From NCBI GenBank assembly GCA_033085395.1, contig MU853193.1, positions 123,222-187,221 of the forward strand: DNA of 64,000 nt, given 5' to 3'. Each line of letters opens with the position of its first letter. Positions within the stretch are counted from its first letter, which is position 1. The stretch comes from Xanthoparmelia taractica. Its lineage: Eukaryota; Ascomycota; Lecanoromycetes; Lecanorales; Parmeliaceae. The notes under the pieces are model-generated. The model had not been told where the DNA came from and did no database searches. It saw nothing but the letters and a program-made list of their open reading frames with translations. The position numbers and the translations under genes were made by a program. Positions 46,801 through 59,900 of this stretch are shown one piece after another.

Positions 46801-48977
46801 GCAGCACGGCGCTTCCCTTGCAACCCGAATGCTCGAATCGGACAGCAATGACAATGAGTATCGAGAAGTCGGGGGTATTCTGCAGGTTGCGCGCATTTTC
46901 AAGAGCGACAAGCAAAACGCAAGTGTCGGCCACCACCTGGAGGACTCCACTCGTCTTGTGACTCTGACTGACTAGGATGACGCTCTCCGACTCACTATTG
47001 GCAAGCCAGGTCTTTTAGATACTTTGAAGTTTGGCCCTGACGAACGTATGCTGACTTCGCTTGGAGACCACGAGGTGGAAATACAGGTCAAAGCTACAGG
47101 CCTGAAGTAAGTCTCCTCTACCACATTGTTCATACAACAAGATAAATATACCCTAGCTTACCACAAATAGTTTCCGAGATATCATAGCTTGTATAGCTCT
47201 GATTCCGGTAAGATGGCTGGGTCAAGAAGCCAGTGGCGTTGTTCTCCGGACATGCAGCGGGAGGAGTGGGGCAAGCAGCAATACAGCTGGCCAAACATCT
47301 GGGCCTGGTCATCTACGTAACCGTGGGCACAGAAGACAAGCGGAGGCTCATCATCGAACAGTACAACATCCCCGAGGAACATATCTTCCACTCGCGCGAC
47401 GCTAGTTTCGTCAAGGGCATTAGTCGAATCACAGGTGGTCGTGGCGTTGATTGTGTCCTCAATTCGCTGCCTGGGGAGCTCTTGAGGGCGTCTTGGGATT
47501 GCCTTGCGACCTTTGGAACCTTTGTCGAAATCGGTCTGCGCGACATCACCAACAACATGCGCCTCGACATGCGGCCCTTCCGCAAAAGTACTTCATTTAC
47601 GTTTGTCAACAGCCATACTCTTTACGAAGAAGACCCGGCGACGTTTTACGAGGTTTTTGACGAGACGTTCAAGCTTATCGACCAGGGCATCCTTGGTGCT
47701 CCGAGCCTGTGGTTGCGTATCCGATCAGTCAAGTTGGGGAGGCATTCCGAACCATGCAACAGGGCAAGCATCGTGGTAAGTTGGTGCTCTCATTCCCAGA
47801 CGATGCCCAAGCTCCTGTCCTACGAAAGGCCAAAGATTCTTTGAAGCTTGATCCCGAAGCTACGTATCTCTTCGTCGGCGGTCTGGGCGGCTTGGGTCGC
47901 AGTCTGGCCAAGGAATTTGTGGCATCTGGAGCTCAGAACATCGCCTTCCTCTCACGATCCGGCGATACCACGCCCCAGGCCAAGGCTGTCTTGGACGAGC
48001 TGACGGGTGGAGGGGTACAGGCTAAGGCGTATCACGGTGACATATCTGACGAGACCTCCTTCCTCGCTGCCATGAAGCAATGCTCAGAACAGCTCCCGCC
48101 CGTCAAGGGAGTTATCCAGATGGCCATGGTACTTCGGGACATTGTTTTCGAGAAGATGTCGTACGAGGAGTGGACCGTTCTTGTGGGGCCCAAGGTCCAA
48201 GGAACGTGGAACCTACACAAATACTTTGGCCACGAGCGGCCGCTGGACTTCATGGTCATTTGCTCCTCAAGCTCCGGCATATACGGGTATCCTAGTCAGG
48301 CACAGTACGCCGCTGGCAACACATACCAGGACGCTCTTGCCCAGTATCGCCGCTCCCAGAGCCTCAAGGCCATCTTTGTAAACCTCGGCATCATGCGCGA
48401 CGGCGGCGTACTTGCAGAGAGTGGTACCAGTGGTAACATCAAACTCTGAGAAGAGGTCCTTGGCATTCGCGAGCCGGCTTTCCACGCGCTCATGAAGAGT
48501 CTGATCAACCAGCAGCAGCGAGGTTTTCAAGCCGATTGCCCGGTGCAGGTTTGTACTGGCTTGGGTACCGCAGACATTATTGCAACGCACGGTCTCGCCC
48601 GACCAGAATACTTCAACGACCCACGCTTTGGACCCCTGGCCGTCACTAGTATCGCCACTGCCACTTCAGCAGAAGGCCAGGGCTCTACCGTATCACTTGC
48701 ATCTCGACTTGGCAAAGCCAACAGCATGGAGCAAGCAACGGAGATTATCAAGGACGCTTTGGTTCTGAAAACAGCGGAGATCCTCCAGCTGCCTGCTTCG
48801 GAGGTCGATCCGGGCCTCGTGGCGCTGGAGGTGAGGAATTGGATCCCACGAGAGATGAAGGCGAACATGGCCCTCTTGGAGATTCTGGCGGCTGTGCCTA
48901 TTGAGAGCTTTGCTGGGAAGGTTGGTGAGAAGAGCAAGTTGATAAATCACCGGTTTGTAAATCGTGGCGCTTGGTAG
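43892..48977 (+). pseudogene. Highly reducing polyketide synthase pseudogene
   Basis: This is the relic of an iterative highly reducing PKS. KS: 43892-44940, with VAIIGLACRFPG, an intron at about 44011-44101, and the active-site TACSSSLVATHLACQ near 44525. Its lesions are TAG at 44344 (CAG to TAG), a frameshift at a G run near 44610 and another near 44705. KS breaks off at YVEAH (about 44930); the AT is absent. DH: about 44980-45770, shortened inside, with LRVHTVG in place of the usual Asp-His pair. A linker region follows (45917-46975, stop at its end). ER: about 46976-47700, deleted internally near 47240 and frameshifted near 47700. KR: about 47710-48450, with GGLGGLGRSLA and SSSSGIYGYPSQAQYAAGN, then TGA at 48448. 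ACP: to 48977, missing the stretch with the phosphopantetheine Ser (DPGLVALEV is joined directly). Non-functional. Confidence 0.9.
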
Positions 48978-50884
48978 TGATGATTTTTGGTTCAAGGGAT
49001 TTTGGAGAGGTGAGTCATCTCAGCAACATCGAGGAAGCCAAACCAGAGGCCTGAGAGATCGGTGGTTTTGTCGAGTCTGTACGGTTGTCTCGTACATCTA
49101 TTTTGTCTTAGTGGTCGATTTGAACGTTTGTGGTTCACTTAAGCTTGACTTGGCTAAGGTAGAATAGACGTCCAATGATGCCATGACATCTAGATCTCTT
49201 CTGTAGAGAAGTTCTCATAGGCGCGCAAAGATGGAGCGACATGCAATTAAAGACTGCGAAAAAGCAATCATGTCCCTCTCTCCAAAGTGGGTAATTTCAA
49301 CGTCCCCTGTCGTCTACAATTGCAGGACGATGTACCTTTGCCAAATGCTGCGGCTTCTTGGACGAGTCTTTCCACGGCTCACCCTGCGTGGAGAAATCGT
49401 AATGTCGAGCCATTTTAGAGGTTTAGCCATTACGGCAGGAAAGCATTGGCGCAAAGATACGATGCGCCCGCCCATGTGAGGCTACTTGCATCAGTCACCA
49501 AATGCAACAAGCAATCACCGGCGATGTGCTGATTGGGTATCACAATTCTCATCCAAACATCAAGGCGTATTTGAAGGCGTACTCTTGGCGCCCGTGTTTG
49601 TCCAGCAATGCCAAACAAGGAACAATCCATTCTTCAGCCTTTCAGAACCANNNNNNNNNNCCTCCCCCCTCCCCACCCCCCCCCCCCCCCCCCCCCCCCC
49701 GATCTCGGCATCCTTCCGTACGACAGCACCACTTTGGGACCGACCCAAAGTGCATGCATGGTACCTTGTACGAGGCTGTTACGATTTGCTAATGCCAAGT
49801 CAAGATGATATGCAGCAGCAGCAGGTAAGCAGCCAGCTTTGACACCCCCCGGAATCTGGGATTGAGAGAGAAAAAGTGGGCACGCTGACACGCTACGGCC
49901 AATATTTCTGATTGTCTTCAAATTGTTGAACGCATTTGACTTATCGTCGAAAAAGGGGGATGAATAATAAGAGAAAGTCACCGTTGTACGTTGGCGAGAG
50001 AGTTCAAGTTTGGACTTCCTATCTATCAATTGCGCATGTTTTGCAGTATTCTGACAGCAAAGATGAAATGCAGTTGTCATTGGTCCAAAAAAACAAAAAA
50101 AAACAAAAAAAAACGGGATCCCTTATCAGTGAGAGAGCTTAGCGCTCCCGGGGAGTGGCGCCATTCTTAGTGAATAAGGAATAACTAAGGTACGGGGTAC
50201 TCAACCGGGTGGATTCGCTTAAAGGAAAACTGTGGGGGTACGTACTTGTAGCGGTCAAACAAAAGGTGCTCAGTCGTCAGGGTACCTTAAGCAAGGGCTA
50301 CGGTAGGGGGTTCACCCTGCAGGGAAAAAAAAAAAAAAAGAGGCTGCATAAACGGTGAGGCTCGGCTCCCGTCGTCTCACCTAAAAGTTACTCCCGTATT
50401 CGCAATCAGACCGCTAAATAATTCTTCATGATTACCCTCTTTCATCGCCTTGCTGACAACCCACACGGCCCATAGTCCAAAACAATAAGGTAAACCCATC
50501 CCTTTCGTCTATGGGGACATCTGATTGGCTTACTGACCCCATAATCATAATATCTTACATTCTAGCAAACAAAAGCCGCTGATAAGCCTCATGTCTCTCA
50601 TTCGTCCCAACCATCTCTTTCAAACATAGGCGACACCTCCGCCCCATGCACTTCACATTCCCCTGAAAAGCTACTATGCATCTTGATACTCGGCCGTGTG
50701 GACCCTTGCAGTACATAATAATAATAATAGCTCCAGCTTATGCCAGGTCCGCCTCGTGGGCTGTGAGAGCTATATAGTCAACTGCAGGGTCCCTAATTCG
50801 CGTACAACACATCTCGTCAAGATTCTTCTCTATCACTTCCGCACAGCTCCAAGAAGAAGCATTCTCACTTCAATCCCGCACACC
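48978..50884. other. Intergenic with assembly gap and homopolymers
   Basis: No gene recognised. It contains the only N gap (49651-49660), a C-rich run up to about 49700, A-rich tracts at about 50090-50113 and 50325-50339, and, from about 50700, the leader of the ammonium transporter gene. A poorly supported small open frame at 49231-49479 shows no signature. Confidence 0.6.
49651..49700. other. Assembly gap followed by poly-C tract
   Basis: Ten N are followed by a C-rich stretch ending in a run of about 22 C. The gap size is probably nominal and the true length of the tract is unknown. Confidence 0.95.
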
Positions 50885-52339
50885 ATGGCCACCCAGCCAG
50901 ACTGGCTCGACAAGGGCGACAATGCCTGGCAAATGACTGCTGCCACCCTCGTCGGGCTGCAGTCGGTGCCTGGACTCATGATTCTATACGCAGGTATCGT
51001 CAAGAGCAAATGGGCCATCAACTCCGCCTTCATGGCCTTTTATGCCTTCGCCGCCGTCCTCATCTGCTGGGTCATATGGGGCTATAAAGTCGCGTTCGGA
51101 GACCACATGCTGCCCTTCGCAGGCATACCAGGCCCGACATTGTCCATGGAATACGAACTCACCCAGGCGTTACTGCCAACCTCCGGAATCAGCGCGCAAT
51201 TCCCAATGTCCGTCATGGTGTACTTCCAGTTCGTCTTCGCGGCCATAACGCTCGTCATCACGGCCGGCGCCTTCCTCGGCCGCATGAACTTTCTCGCCTG
51301 GGTCGTCTATGTGCCCCTCTGGCTTACCTTCTCCTACTGCGTGGTGGCCTACTCCATCTGGGGCGGCGGCTTTCTTGCCGTCCTAGGCGTCATCGATTAT
51401 TCCGGAGGCTACGTGATCCATCTCTCCTCCGGCACCGCAGGCTTCGTGGGCGCATGGTGGATCGGACCCCGACTGGACGCGGACCGCGAGGACAACCGCC
51501 CCAACAATATTGGCTCTGTCTTGATAGGAGCGGGTATACTTTGGCTTGGCTGGAACGGCTTCAACGGCGGCGACCCGTATACCGCCAGCGTAGACGCGGG
51601 CGTTGCTGTGCTGAACACCAACATCTGCGCCGCAGCGAGCATGCTCACCTGGATGCTTTGTGATGTTCTCTACTACGGCAAACCCTCGGTCATTGGCGCC
51701 GTCAACGGCATGATCGGCGGTCTTGTCGCCATTACTCCGGCCGCGGGTGTCGTTGCGGGCTGGAGTGCTATCGCCATGGGCTTTGGATCCGGTACCGTAC
51801 CGTGGCTCTCGATGAATATATTCGGTAAGAAAGTCGCATTCATGCGCTCCGTCGATGATGTCCTCGGTGTATTCCACACCCATTTCGTCGCTGGTATCGT
51901 CGGCGGATGCGCGACTGGTATCTTCGCTACCATATCCGGCTCTGCAGCATTTGCCCTCACGAACCCTGGCGGTGCAATTGCCGGAAATGGCGTGCAAGTT
52001 GGCTACCAGATTGCAGGCGCCATGTTCGTCATCGGCTGGAATGTCGTATGGACAAGCTTGATCATGTGCTTCATCAAATACGTTCTGCGTATTCCACTGA
52101 GGATGTCAGACGAGCAATTACTCGTCGGCGATTATTCCATGCACGGTGAAGAGGCATATGTCTTCGGTGAAGGGACGGTCAGCGGTCCCTTGAGGGGAAA
52201 GGAGATTCATGGTGCCGCTATGGGTGAGGACCGGGCAGGTATCATCATGGGGAAGAATCCGGAGATTGATGAGAGACATCTTGGCTCAGGCTCAGGCTCA
52301 GGCAGTGAGCCAGTCGCGGACGAAATCAAGCGTGACTGA
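50885..52339 (+). CDS. Ammonium transporter, AMT2/MEP-alpha type
   Basis: This is an Amt/Mep/Rh ammonium transporter of 484 aa without introns, acting in the plasma membrane. It starts MATQPDWLDKGDNAWQ and has the N-terminal block KGDNAWQMTAATLVGLQSVPGLMILY, much closer to plant AMT2 and prokaryotic transporters than to yeast Mep1-3. About eleven hydrophobic segments span residues 20-420. The pore twin-His positions are represented by YVIHLSSGTAGF (about residue 179) and GVFHTHFVAGIVG (about 331). The cytosolic tail ends in a Gly/Ser repeat and charged residues. The ATG at 50885 sits in CACCATGG; the open frame extends upstream but looks like leader. Fungal members of this clade have been attributed to transfer from prokaryotes. 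Confidence 0.92.
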   Translation: MATQPDWLDKGDNAWQMTAATLVGLQSVPGLMILYAGIVKSKWAINSAFMAFYAFAAVLICWVIWGYKVAFGDHMLPFAGIPGPTLSMEYELTQALLPTSGISAQFPMSVMVYFQFVFAAITLVITAGAFLGRMNFLAWVVYVPLWLTFSYCVVAYSIWGGGFLAVLGVIDYSGGYVIHLSSGTAGFVGAWWIGPRLDADREDNRPNNIGSVLIGAGILWLGWNGFNGGDPYTASVDAGVAVLNTNICAAASMLTWMLCDVLYYGKPSVIGAVNGMIGGLVAITPAAGVVAGWSAIAMGFGSGTVPWLSMNIFGKKVAFMRSVDDVLGVFHTHFVAGIVGGCATGIFATISGSAAFALTNPGGAIAGNGVQVGYQIAGAMFVIGWNVVWTSLIMCFIKYVLRIPLRMSDEQLLVGDYSMHGEEAYVFGEGTVSGPLRGKEIHGAAMGEDRAGIIMGKNPEIDERHLGSGSGSGSEPVADEIKRD

Positions 52340-53964
52340 GTTGGAAAGCAGCAGCTATGATATGATACCATTTTGCGTACTGTTGAAAGCCTCTACTGGA
52401 GTCTGTATGCCCATAATATGCGCGGATAATTTTTGCGTACTATCCTGTAATTGATACCAGATTTTTATATACTACTTAGGACTCTCGCATAACTTAGCTG
52501 CTCACATTTATTGAGAGGCTTTCTGCGCACGTACAGTCTGTCCCATTGGCACTTGTAACATCCCTGTTAGAGCGTCATCAAGAGACTCACAACATGGACA
52601 GCTTCGTCGACCGGCCCTGCCATCGACATGATCGCCCTAAGAGTTGCTTCAGCAGGGTTTGTAGAACTCTTGTATACGTGTAGATGCTGGAGGTAAATCT
52701 TCATGCAAGGTACCGAAAACTTGGAGGCTTCTGTCAGTGAGAAACGTGGGTTTTATGAGATCCACATGGGGATGACCGCGTGGACTTGAGCTACCTTTGA
52801 GGCCTTATGAGCATTATGTGGTGGAAGCAAGACGGGCTCTTTCCCCATATTTTCGCACTGCTACTTCTGAGGCTCAACACGTAGAGATTTTCATAAGACA
52901 GTGGCTTTGACTAGACCTTATGTATCTGTTGAACACGACTGATAGGTCCTCCTAATAGCATCTAGGCTTGCCTATGCATTCTCTCTTCTTGCCACAGACG
53001 AAGAGCTGTATCGCGATGACAAGAAGAGCCAAGCAGACATGGATGATTGCTAAGCAATTTTTTCTTCTCTCTGCTTTTGAAAGGCCACGTACTTGTTGCT
53101 GATCAAAGGATATAGACCCAAGCATCTCCAAAAATGTCTGCCATGTCCCATCGATGCATCAACACGATTCCTGTTCCCAGAAACTCATCGCTGCCGACAG
53201 CCAAAGAAACAATGGAGGTCAATCAGAGTGGCATCGTCGCGCAGAGAGAGGCTTTTGAAGCTGTACTGCTTTGCAGCAACAGAGCAAGTCTGTCAAGAAG
53301 GAACCGGCCTGCGCTGCCACCGGAAGAAGAGCGCTCGTCGGCTACGAACGAGCCTGGCCGCGTAAATACCGTAGGCACTCTTATGCTCGTGTTGTTATAC
53401 GCTTTATACGCGGTGGATGAATGCACGTGTTGGGAGGAGGAGGAGGAGGAGGACATTGCGAAATCTCGGAAGTCAAAAACGTGGATCTCGAAAGACAAAG
53501 TAGGTTCACGCTAATCTGCCAAGCGGCATCTTGAAAGATCAGTTGAACCTCAACTCCTTTGCTCCTTTGCTGGGAGCCTTCACTTGGAAGAAACCCTCTT
53601 GATTCTATCAAAACATCACTCATAACCCTCAATCGATCACTCTCCCTCGACATCCTCAATCCCTGCTTTCCCTTTGGCAGATATCTGCACGTAAGCCGAA
53701 GCAGCTCCGCTGACCAAGGAACAGGCCTCGGCTACACGCATTGCACCGATTGGCCGATTTCAAGATCCAAGAACACAGGATCTGGGGGGAGCACCACCAA
53801 GATTTCGACACACTCTTACAGATCCCGCTGTGATTGAGAAGCCTGCCAATGCTGATTTGGACCAGAGATTCCTATTGTATATCACATCCTTCCATCTCAG
53901 ACAAAGTCCTACATTTCCCTCTACACATCAACCCTTACAACCATACCGTATGTGACCATGCTCT
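52340..53964. other. Intergenic, no gene recognised
   Basis: This holds the 3' flank of the ammonium transporter and the long leader/promoter of the SNT1-like gene. It includes a GGA trinucleotide repeat near 53435-53453. Small open frames have no signature. Confidence 0.6.
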
Positions 53965-56900
53965 ATGTCTTCACGCTTCCCTCCTCCAAATCCCAGCGAT
54001 CCTCGCTTTCCGCGGGACCGCTCACCCCCAAGATCACTTGATAGACGTCCTTCAACCGCCTATAACGATGGGCCCCCGGCCTCACGCACCAATTCCAACG
54101 ATTTCTACGGCTATTCGGGTCGAGGACGGGATCCTCCGCGCGAGCCTCCGAGCGGCCCCAAGGCTCTTCGAGATGCACCAAGAGGAGGTAATTTCATACC
54201 GAGAGGGAGAGGTTTTATAGCACGTCTCGATGGAAGAGAGCGCGATACAAGAGAATTTGGGCCCAGAGATGAGCCGTTTGCGAGGAGAGGTGGTAGAGGT
54301 CATGAGTGGGGTCCCAGAGAGAGGTTCGATGGAAGAGATAGGAGGCCTTCGCCCTCGGGTCGCGATCGATCTAGATCCCCACTTTCAAGAGATTTTCGAG
54401 AAACAAGGGATGTCCGGGAGTTTCCGCCCAGAGACGACAGGAGGGATATCCGAGAAGGGCCACTGCCAGCGTCCTCTGATACATTTCCCGCTCGCGGACG
54501 AGGTGGATTCCGAGGACGAGGAAGGAATGATTGGGATTTTAATAGACGTGGAAGAGGGTCGTATCCTGAAGAGCGGCACGATGTGACTACACCCAGGAGC
54601 CGGTCCCGCGACAGGGATTGGGAGAGGCAAATGCGCGAGGACAGAGACCGTGAACGTGATTTTGAGACCAACAGACGGGAAGACGAGCTACGAAGGGAGC
54701 GGGAGGAACGCGAAAGAGATGATCGTTTCAGAAGAGAGCCACCTTTTCGGCCAGACTCTAGAAATTCGACAGCTGGACAACAAACGCCCATCACGTCTCG
54801 TTCAACTTCAGTAACATCAGCCCCAGTGGCCAATCTAGATCGCTTTGCTCAGAACAATCGGGATCCTCGGGATGCTCAATTTGAGCAGAGACCAAGGCTT
54901 ACAGGCCCTAACGTTGACGCAAGACGTGCGAGCTTCGATATGGACTTAGACAGAGGGGACCTACATCTCCGGCGCTCCGATGGTGATCGTTACGAACAAC
55001 GAACGGCCTCTCCACCGCCACAAGCTCCGCCTGTCCCAGCTTTTGGATCTATACCACATCGAGCACCAATATCCAATCAAGAGGCTCAGCCAAAGCAAGA
55101 CTCTCCAAAAGACCGTTCTCCACTAGTACATCCGTCTCGATTGAGTCTGCTGGAACCCTTAAGAGAACCACCATCCGCTCCAAAAGCTCAAGTTCCTACA
55201 CATGCGCCCAGCGCACCAAAAGCGCAGCAGATACAGGAGAGGTGGTCATCCAACGAGATGCTTGAGCCTAACCGGCGCCCACCTGGCAATGATGGGAGGG
55301 GCTTTGGAACCCTGCGGCAACCGTTGCCTGCGTCAACAAGTGCTGTTGTTAAAGAAGAAGAAGCTCCCAGCACCTCGAAACCGATCTTTGATGCCTCTCC
55401 TTCTCGGCCCTCTTTCCTGTCAGCGTCTGGCGCATCAGACCCCACACAACCTTCTGTCAGAAAAGCAGTCGAGGAACAAGGCCGTAATGGCAATGTGGAG
55501 GCTTCGGCATCTGGTCCCGTCATCAGCCTTAGGCCGTCGATGAGTAGCTCTACAAACCAAGGATCACCCATCAAGATCCCGACTGGACCTCGTGCAGGGC
55601 GTGCTGCCCCTTCTATCAGACAACCAGCACTCGCCTCCATCCGTGCAGCTCCAAACCGACCTCCACCAATGATACCGCGTGGACCAGGACGCGGGGGTGC
55701 CTGGTCTTGGGTCAATCCAAATCCGTCTTTACCTAAGCATACGCCCCGTGGTCCTTCCATCATGAATACCGTGCCAATCAAAAGAGACTATACTGGGGAC
55801 GAGGGAGGCCGGCCTGGTGCACCGAGCGTCGAGTCTGCCGAACTTTTAGCCGATAAATGGCGGCGTGAAAATGCACCCAGCGGTATCACGAAGGCTCGCG
55901 GTGCATCTGAGAAGTCCCAGGACGTCGACGATAGATCAGTACAAGAAGTGCAGCGTAAGGAATATATTGGTGGTGGGATAGGAGTCGAAGGATCCGATCA
56001 CGGAGAGCAGAAGCCTAGAATGATGGGCCCTGAGGACAACAAAGAGGATGAGGATTCTGATGAAGTGGCTGCTGAAGATGGAGAGATGGATCTCGACGAG
56101 CAGGATTTCGCTCAAGCGGAGAAGAAATTTGATCACGAGATGCAAGCGTTAGAGGCAAAAAGACCACCGACGCCTCGAAGTCATCCAGTGATCTTGGAGT
56201 TGCTTGAGGAGCTTGATGCACTGGCCAGCGCCCTTGAGGAGAAGGTAAAGACAGGTGCGGTAGACGGGGAGCCGTCTGCTAAACCTGGTCCGCTAGGACT
56301 GCCGTCGCCCAGAGTTGACGATGTAGAAGAGATGGATTACAAGTGCGAACCTGACAGTCCTCCTCCTCCTCATTTCAAGACTCGCCCGCAAACGCCTCCT
56401 GTTACCAGCCTTCCATTCCTTGTTTCCGGGCCTCCTACTCCTTTCTCTGATATCGACGAATTGCAAGAAGATCCTCGACGACAGCAGGCGATAGAGTCTC
56501 TACTCATTGAGGAGTTGAAAAGACAGCGTGAACTTCATCTATCCGAAGATGAGGTTCAAAGACAAAATTATATCTCGAACTACAAGTCTTGGCGAATGAA
56601 AATTGAAGACTACGAAGAGCAAAAGAGGGCAGAAGACCCTATGGCTATTTCACCTGTCCCTGACAGCATCCCATTGTCTGCACCAACCCCGCCGGTGGTG
56701 GGCAGGCGGGGAAAGATCATCAGTGAATTAGACATGGAAGAGGTGCTCAAAGTTTCACAGGAGACTGCCGCCAAAGAAGAGCGAGCTAGACGAGAGCGAG
56801 AAGCACCTGTCTATATTCCTCCAGAGACTTTCAATCCCGAAAGAGAGGCTATAATCCCTGATATGCTAAGTTCGTATGAAAAGGTGGTTTCGAAATTCAT

Positions 56901-59900
56901 TGATACGAATAATCTGGTCGACCGCGAGAACGCTCTCGATGCTCTCAAATTTATTCCGAAGAAGGACGATTTCACTCCTGCGGAACACGAAACTTTCTTG
57001 TACAACTACCTCTTGTACCCCAAGAGATTTGGCACCATTGCGGATGCATTGGAGGGACGGGACTTCCGGGATTGCGTGCAACACTACTATCTCACAAAGC
57101 TATCCGTCAAGTACAAAGACCAAGAGACGGCATTTATGAAGACCAAAAAGGGTAAGAAACTTGCCGCCACCGCCCGTGGTCAACAAATACGTCCCAGGGC
57201 TGCCGGTTTGATCTCTTCAGTCGATGGGGGAATGGATTATGAAACGCAGAATATTCCGCTCAATGAGAAAGGACGGCCCAAGCGTGCTGCAGCACCAACG
57301 TTTGGAGACAATGCCGACCCTGACCCTGCAACGCCTGCACCAACTCCAGCCCGTCGTGGTGCCGCTGCCGGTAAAGATGCGAATGGTAATCTCAGCTCCG
57401 AGAAATCCACTGCTAAGCGTACACGGACGGTACCTGCAAAGGAGAAGGTGGGCAGAAAGGGTAAAGCTCCATTACTGGCTGCAGCACCCGGTCCATCGCC
57501 TCAAAAGAGTATTCCTGAAGCTGTGAGAGCTGTAAGTAAGGAATCGACCGTGGACAACGAGCCGCGTCTTGAGGAAATGGAAGGAGCCCAGGTACTTGCT
57601 GGACTTACGAGTGGCCAGCCATACACAGCGCCGCCCGTCGTGCAGCAGACTCCCGCAGAAGGCTGGCCTGTTGATCAACCCGTGCCTATGAACGTTGATC
57701 AACCACCACAGCAAGTCCAGCCCTTCATTCAAGAGCAGCCCCCTGCAACTCAGCAGAAGAGTGGCGGGACTACATCGAGTTATTGGTCTGTGCCTGAACA
57801 AAATGATTTCTACAACTACCTACGATACTTTGGGACAGATTGGCAAGCCATTGCTAAGACCATGAAGACCAAAACCCACATCATGGTAACGAGTCCTGCG
57901 TTCAATCAAGCAACCAGAGTACTGACGCGGTTTTAGATCAAGAATTTCTACAATCGAAAGATCCAGGAAGGTGAAGCCGGCAAGCAGTTGGAGGAAGAAG
58001 CTGCGCGTGCAGACAAACTGAGAACAGAGGGAGCAGACATGGGACCATTGCCAGCTCCAACCCAAGTTGGAGAAAAGCGACGCAATTTCTACAGCGTGAC
58101 AAGGGATTCCCAACGGCCATTGGCTCCGAGTGTCGAGGGCATGGAAGGCGAAAGTGGATCTCCGAAATTACAGCCAACCAAATCTCAGCCACGCTTCAAG
58201 CAAGAGCCTCCGAAGTTCACTACTCTAGCCTCTGCCGAGCAAGGAGCCGCGGCAGTGTCCTCGCAAATGCAGGCGCAAGGTCGCGATAGTCTTTTGAACC
58301 GAATCACAATCCCTCTCATCAAAGATAGGGCAGTGATAGGTCCTCACCTAGGGACATTCCTCCCGGACGAGCGGAATCGAGCAACGTTCTCGTCGAGGGA
58401 GTCGGTCAAGGAGAAAGAACAGCAGGTGATGCAAGCGCGCCAACAAGCGCACGAGGCTCAGGAAAGAGAGGCTGAAAAGGCAAAGGATCAACAAAGGATT
58501 AGAGAGGCTGAAATGCATATGCGTCAGCGACAATTTCCGCCACAGCGTGAAGAGCAACAAAGTACCCAGTATAACACACATACTCCACATCTGGTCCCGA
58601 ACTCTTTGCGTACGTCGCTGTTAGGTCAACAAGCTTCCAGCGTGCAAGCTGACACAATCGACTTTGAAATAAATGAGAAGGCTCGGAATTACCTCGAGGC
58701 GCAAATGCAAGCTGCTCAACAACAGGCTCAGCACGCTACTGCTGCTCAACAACAAGCTCAGCACGCTGCTCAGCAACAGGCTCAGCATTTACTCCAACGC
58801 CAGCAGCAGCAGCAACAGGCTCAGCAAGTCCAACAGCAGCAACAGCAACAGGTCATACAACAGCAGACTACACAACAGCAGCGTCAGGAGCAAACGCAAG
58901 CGCAACAACAATCACAACAGCAGCAGGCTATGCAACAGGCTTCTCAACAGCATTTGCAGCAGCGACAGCCGCGCGTTGATCCTGCACCTCTGCGCCGTTT
59001 AGGTCCTGCTGCTTATGTGAATGTCCCTGGCCAGTTCACTCCTCGTCACTCCCCAGCAAGTGCAAGTCTTGCTGCCCCACCCATATCTCCTCTCTCCGAG
59101 ACAATACGACCCAGCTCTGTACCTGTGATTGCATCAATTCAACCCTTGCCTCCCCGTGACCCACCGAAGAAGTCAAGTATCCTGGACCTTCTAAACAACG
59201 AGCCTGCCGAGCCGCCTCGCAAGAGGTTGAGCGATCAACGGCCAGCTGTTCCAACGCCTCCACCTCCGCAACCTTCGACCTCGAATCAGCAGTATCAGCC
59301 AGCAGGGCAGACAACGCAGTCACAGGTACAGAGACGAGATCCAACCGCAGAATCACTTCAGCTTCTCCAGCAGCAGCAACAGCAGCAGCAACGAGCTTCC
59401 TACCAGGCCAGCCAGCAGCAACAGCAGCAACAACAACAGCCGCAGACGTCTCAACCTCGTGAGCCTATACGCAATTGGTCTTCCGCGCTTACACAGAATC
59501 AAATACCACGTCCTTGGCTCGACCCGCCATCCCAAGCAACGATATCGCCACAAGCGCAATCTAGCTTTCTTCCGCCATCTACGCGGCCACCTTTCCAAGC
59601 CTTGCAAAGAAATCACGGACCAAGTCCGCCGCCCCACTTTTCCCACTCACGCAACTCTTCGTTCCAAACCATGCAGTCTCACACTCATCACCAGCAACAG
59701 CAGCAACAACAACCACCTCCGCCACCGTCAATACCTTCGACACCTGCTGAACCCAACATTCGCCCCTCACCCTATGCGTCATTGACCCCGCACCCGCAGC
59801 AACATCAACAGTCACAACAGCAGGCACAGCAACAGTCACAACAGCAGGCACAGCAACAGGCACAGCAACAGGCACAGCAACAGGCACAGCAACAAGCTCA

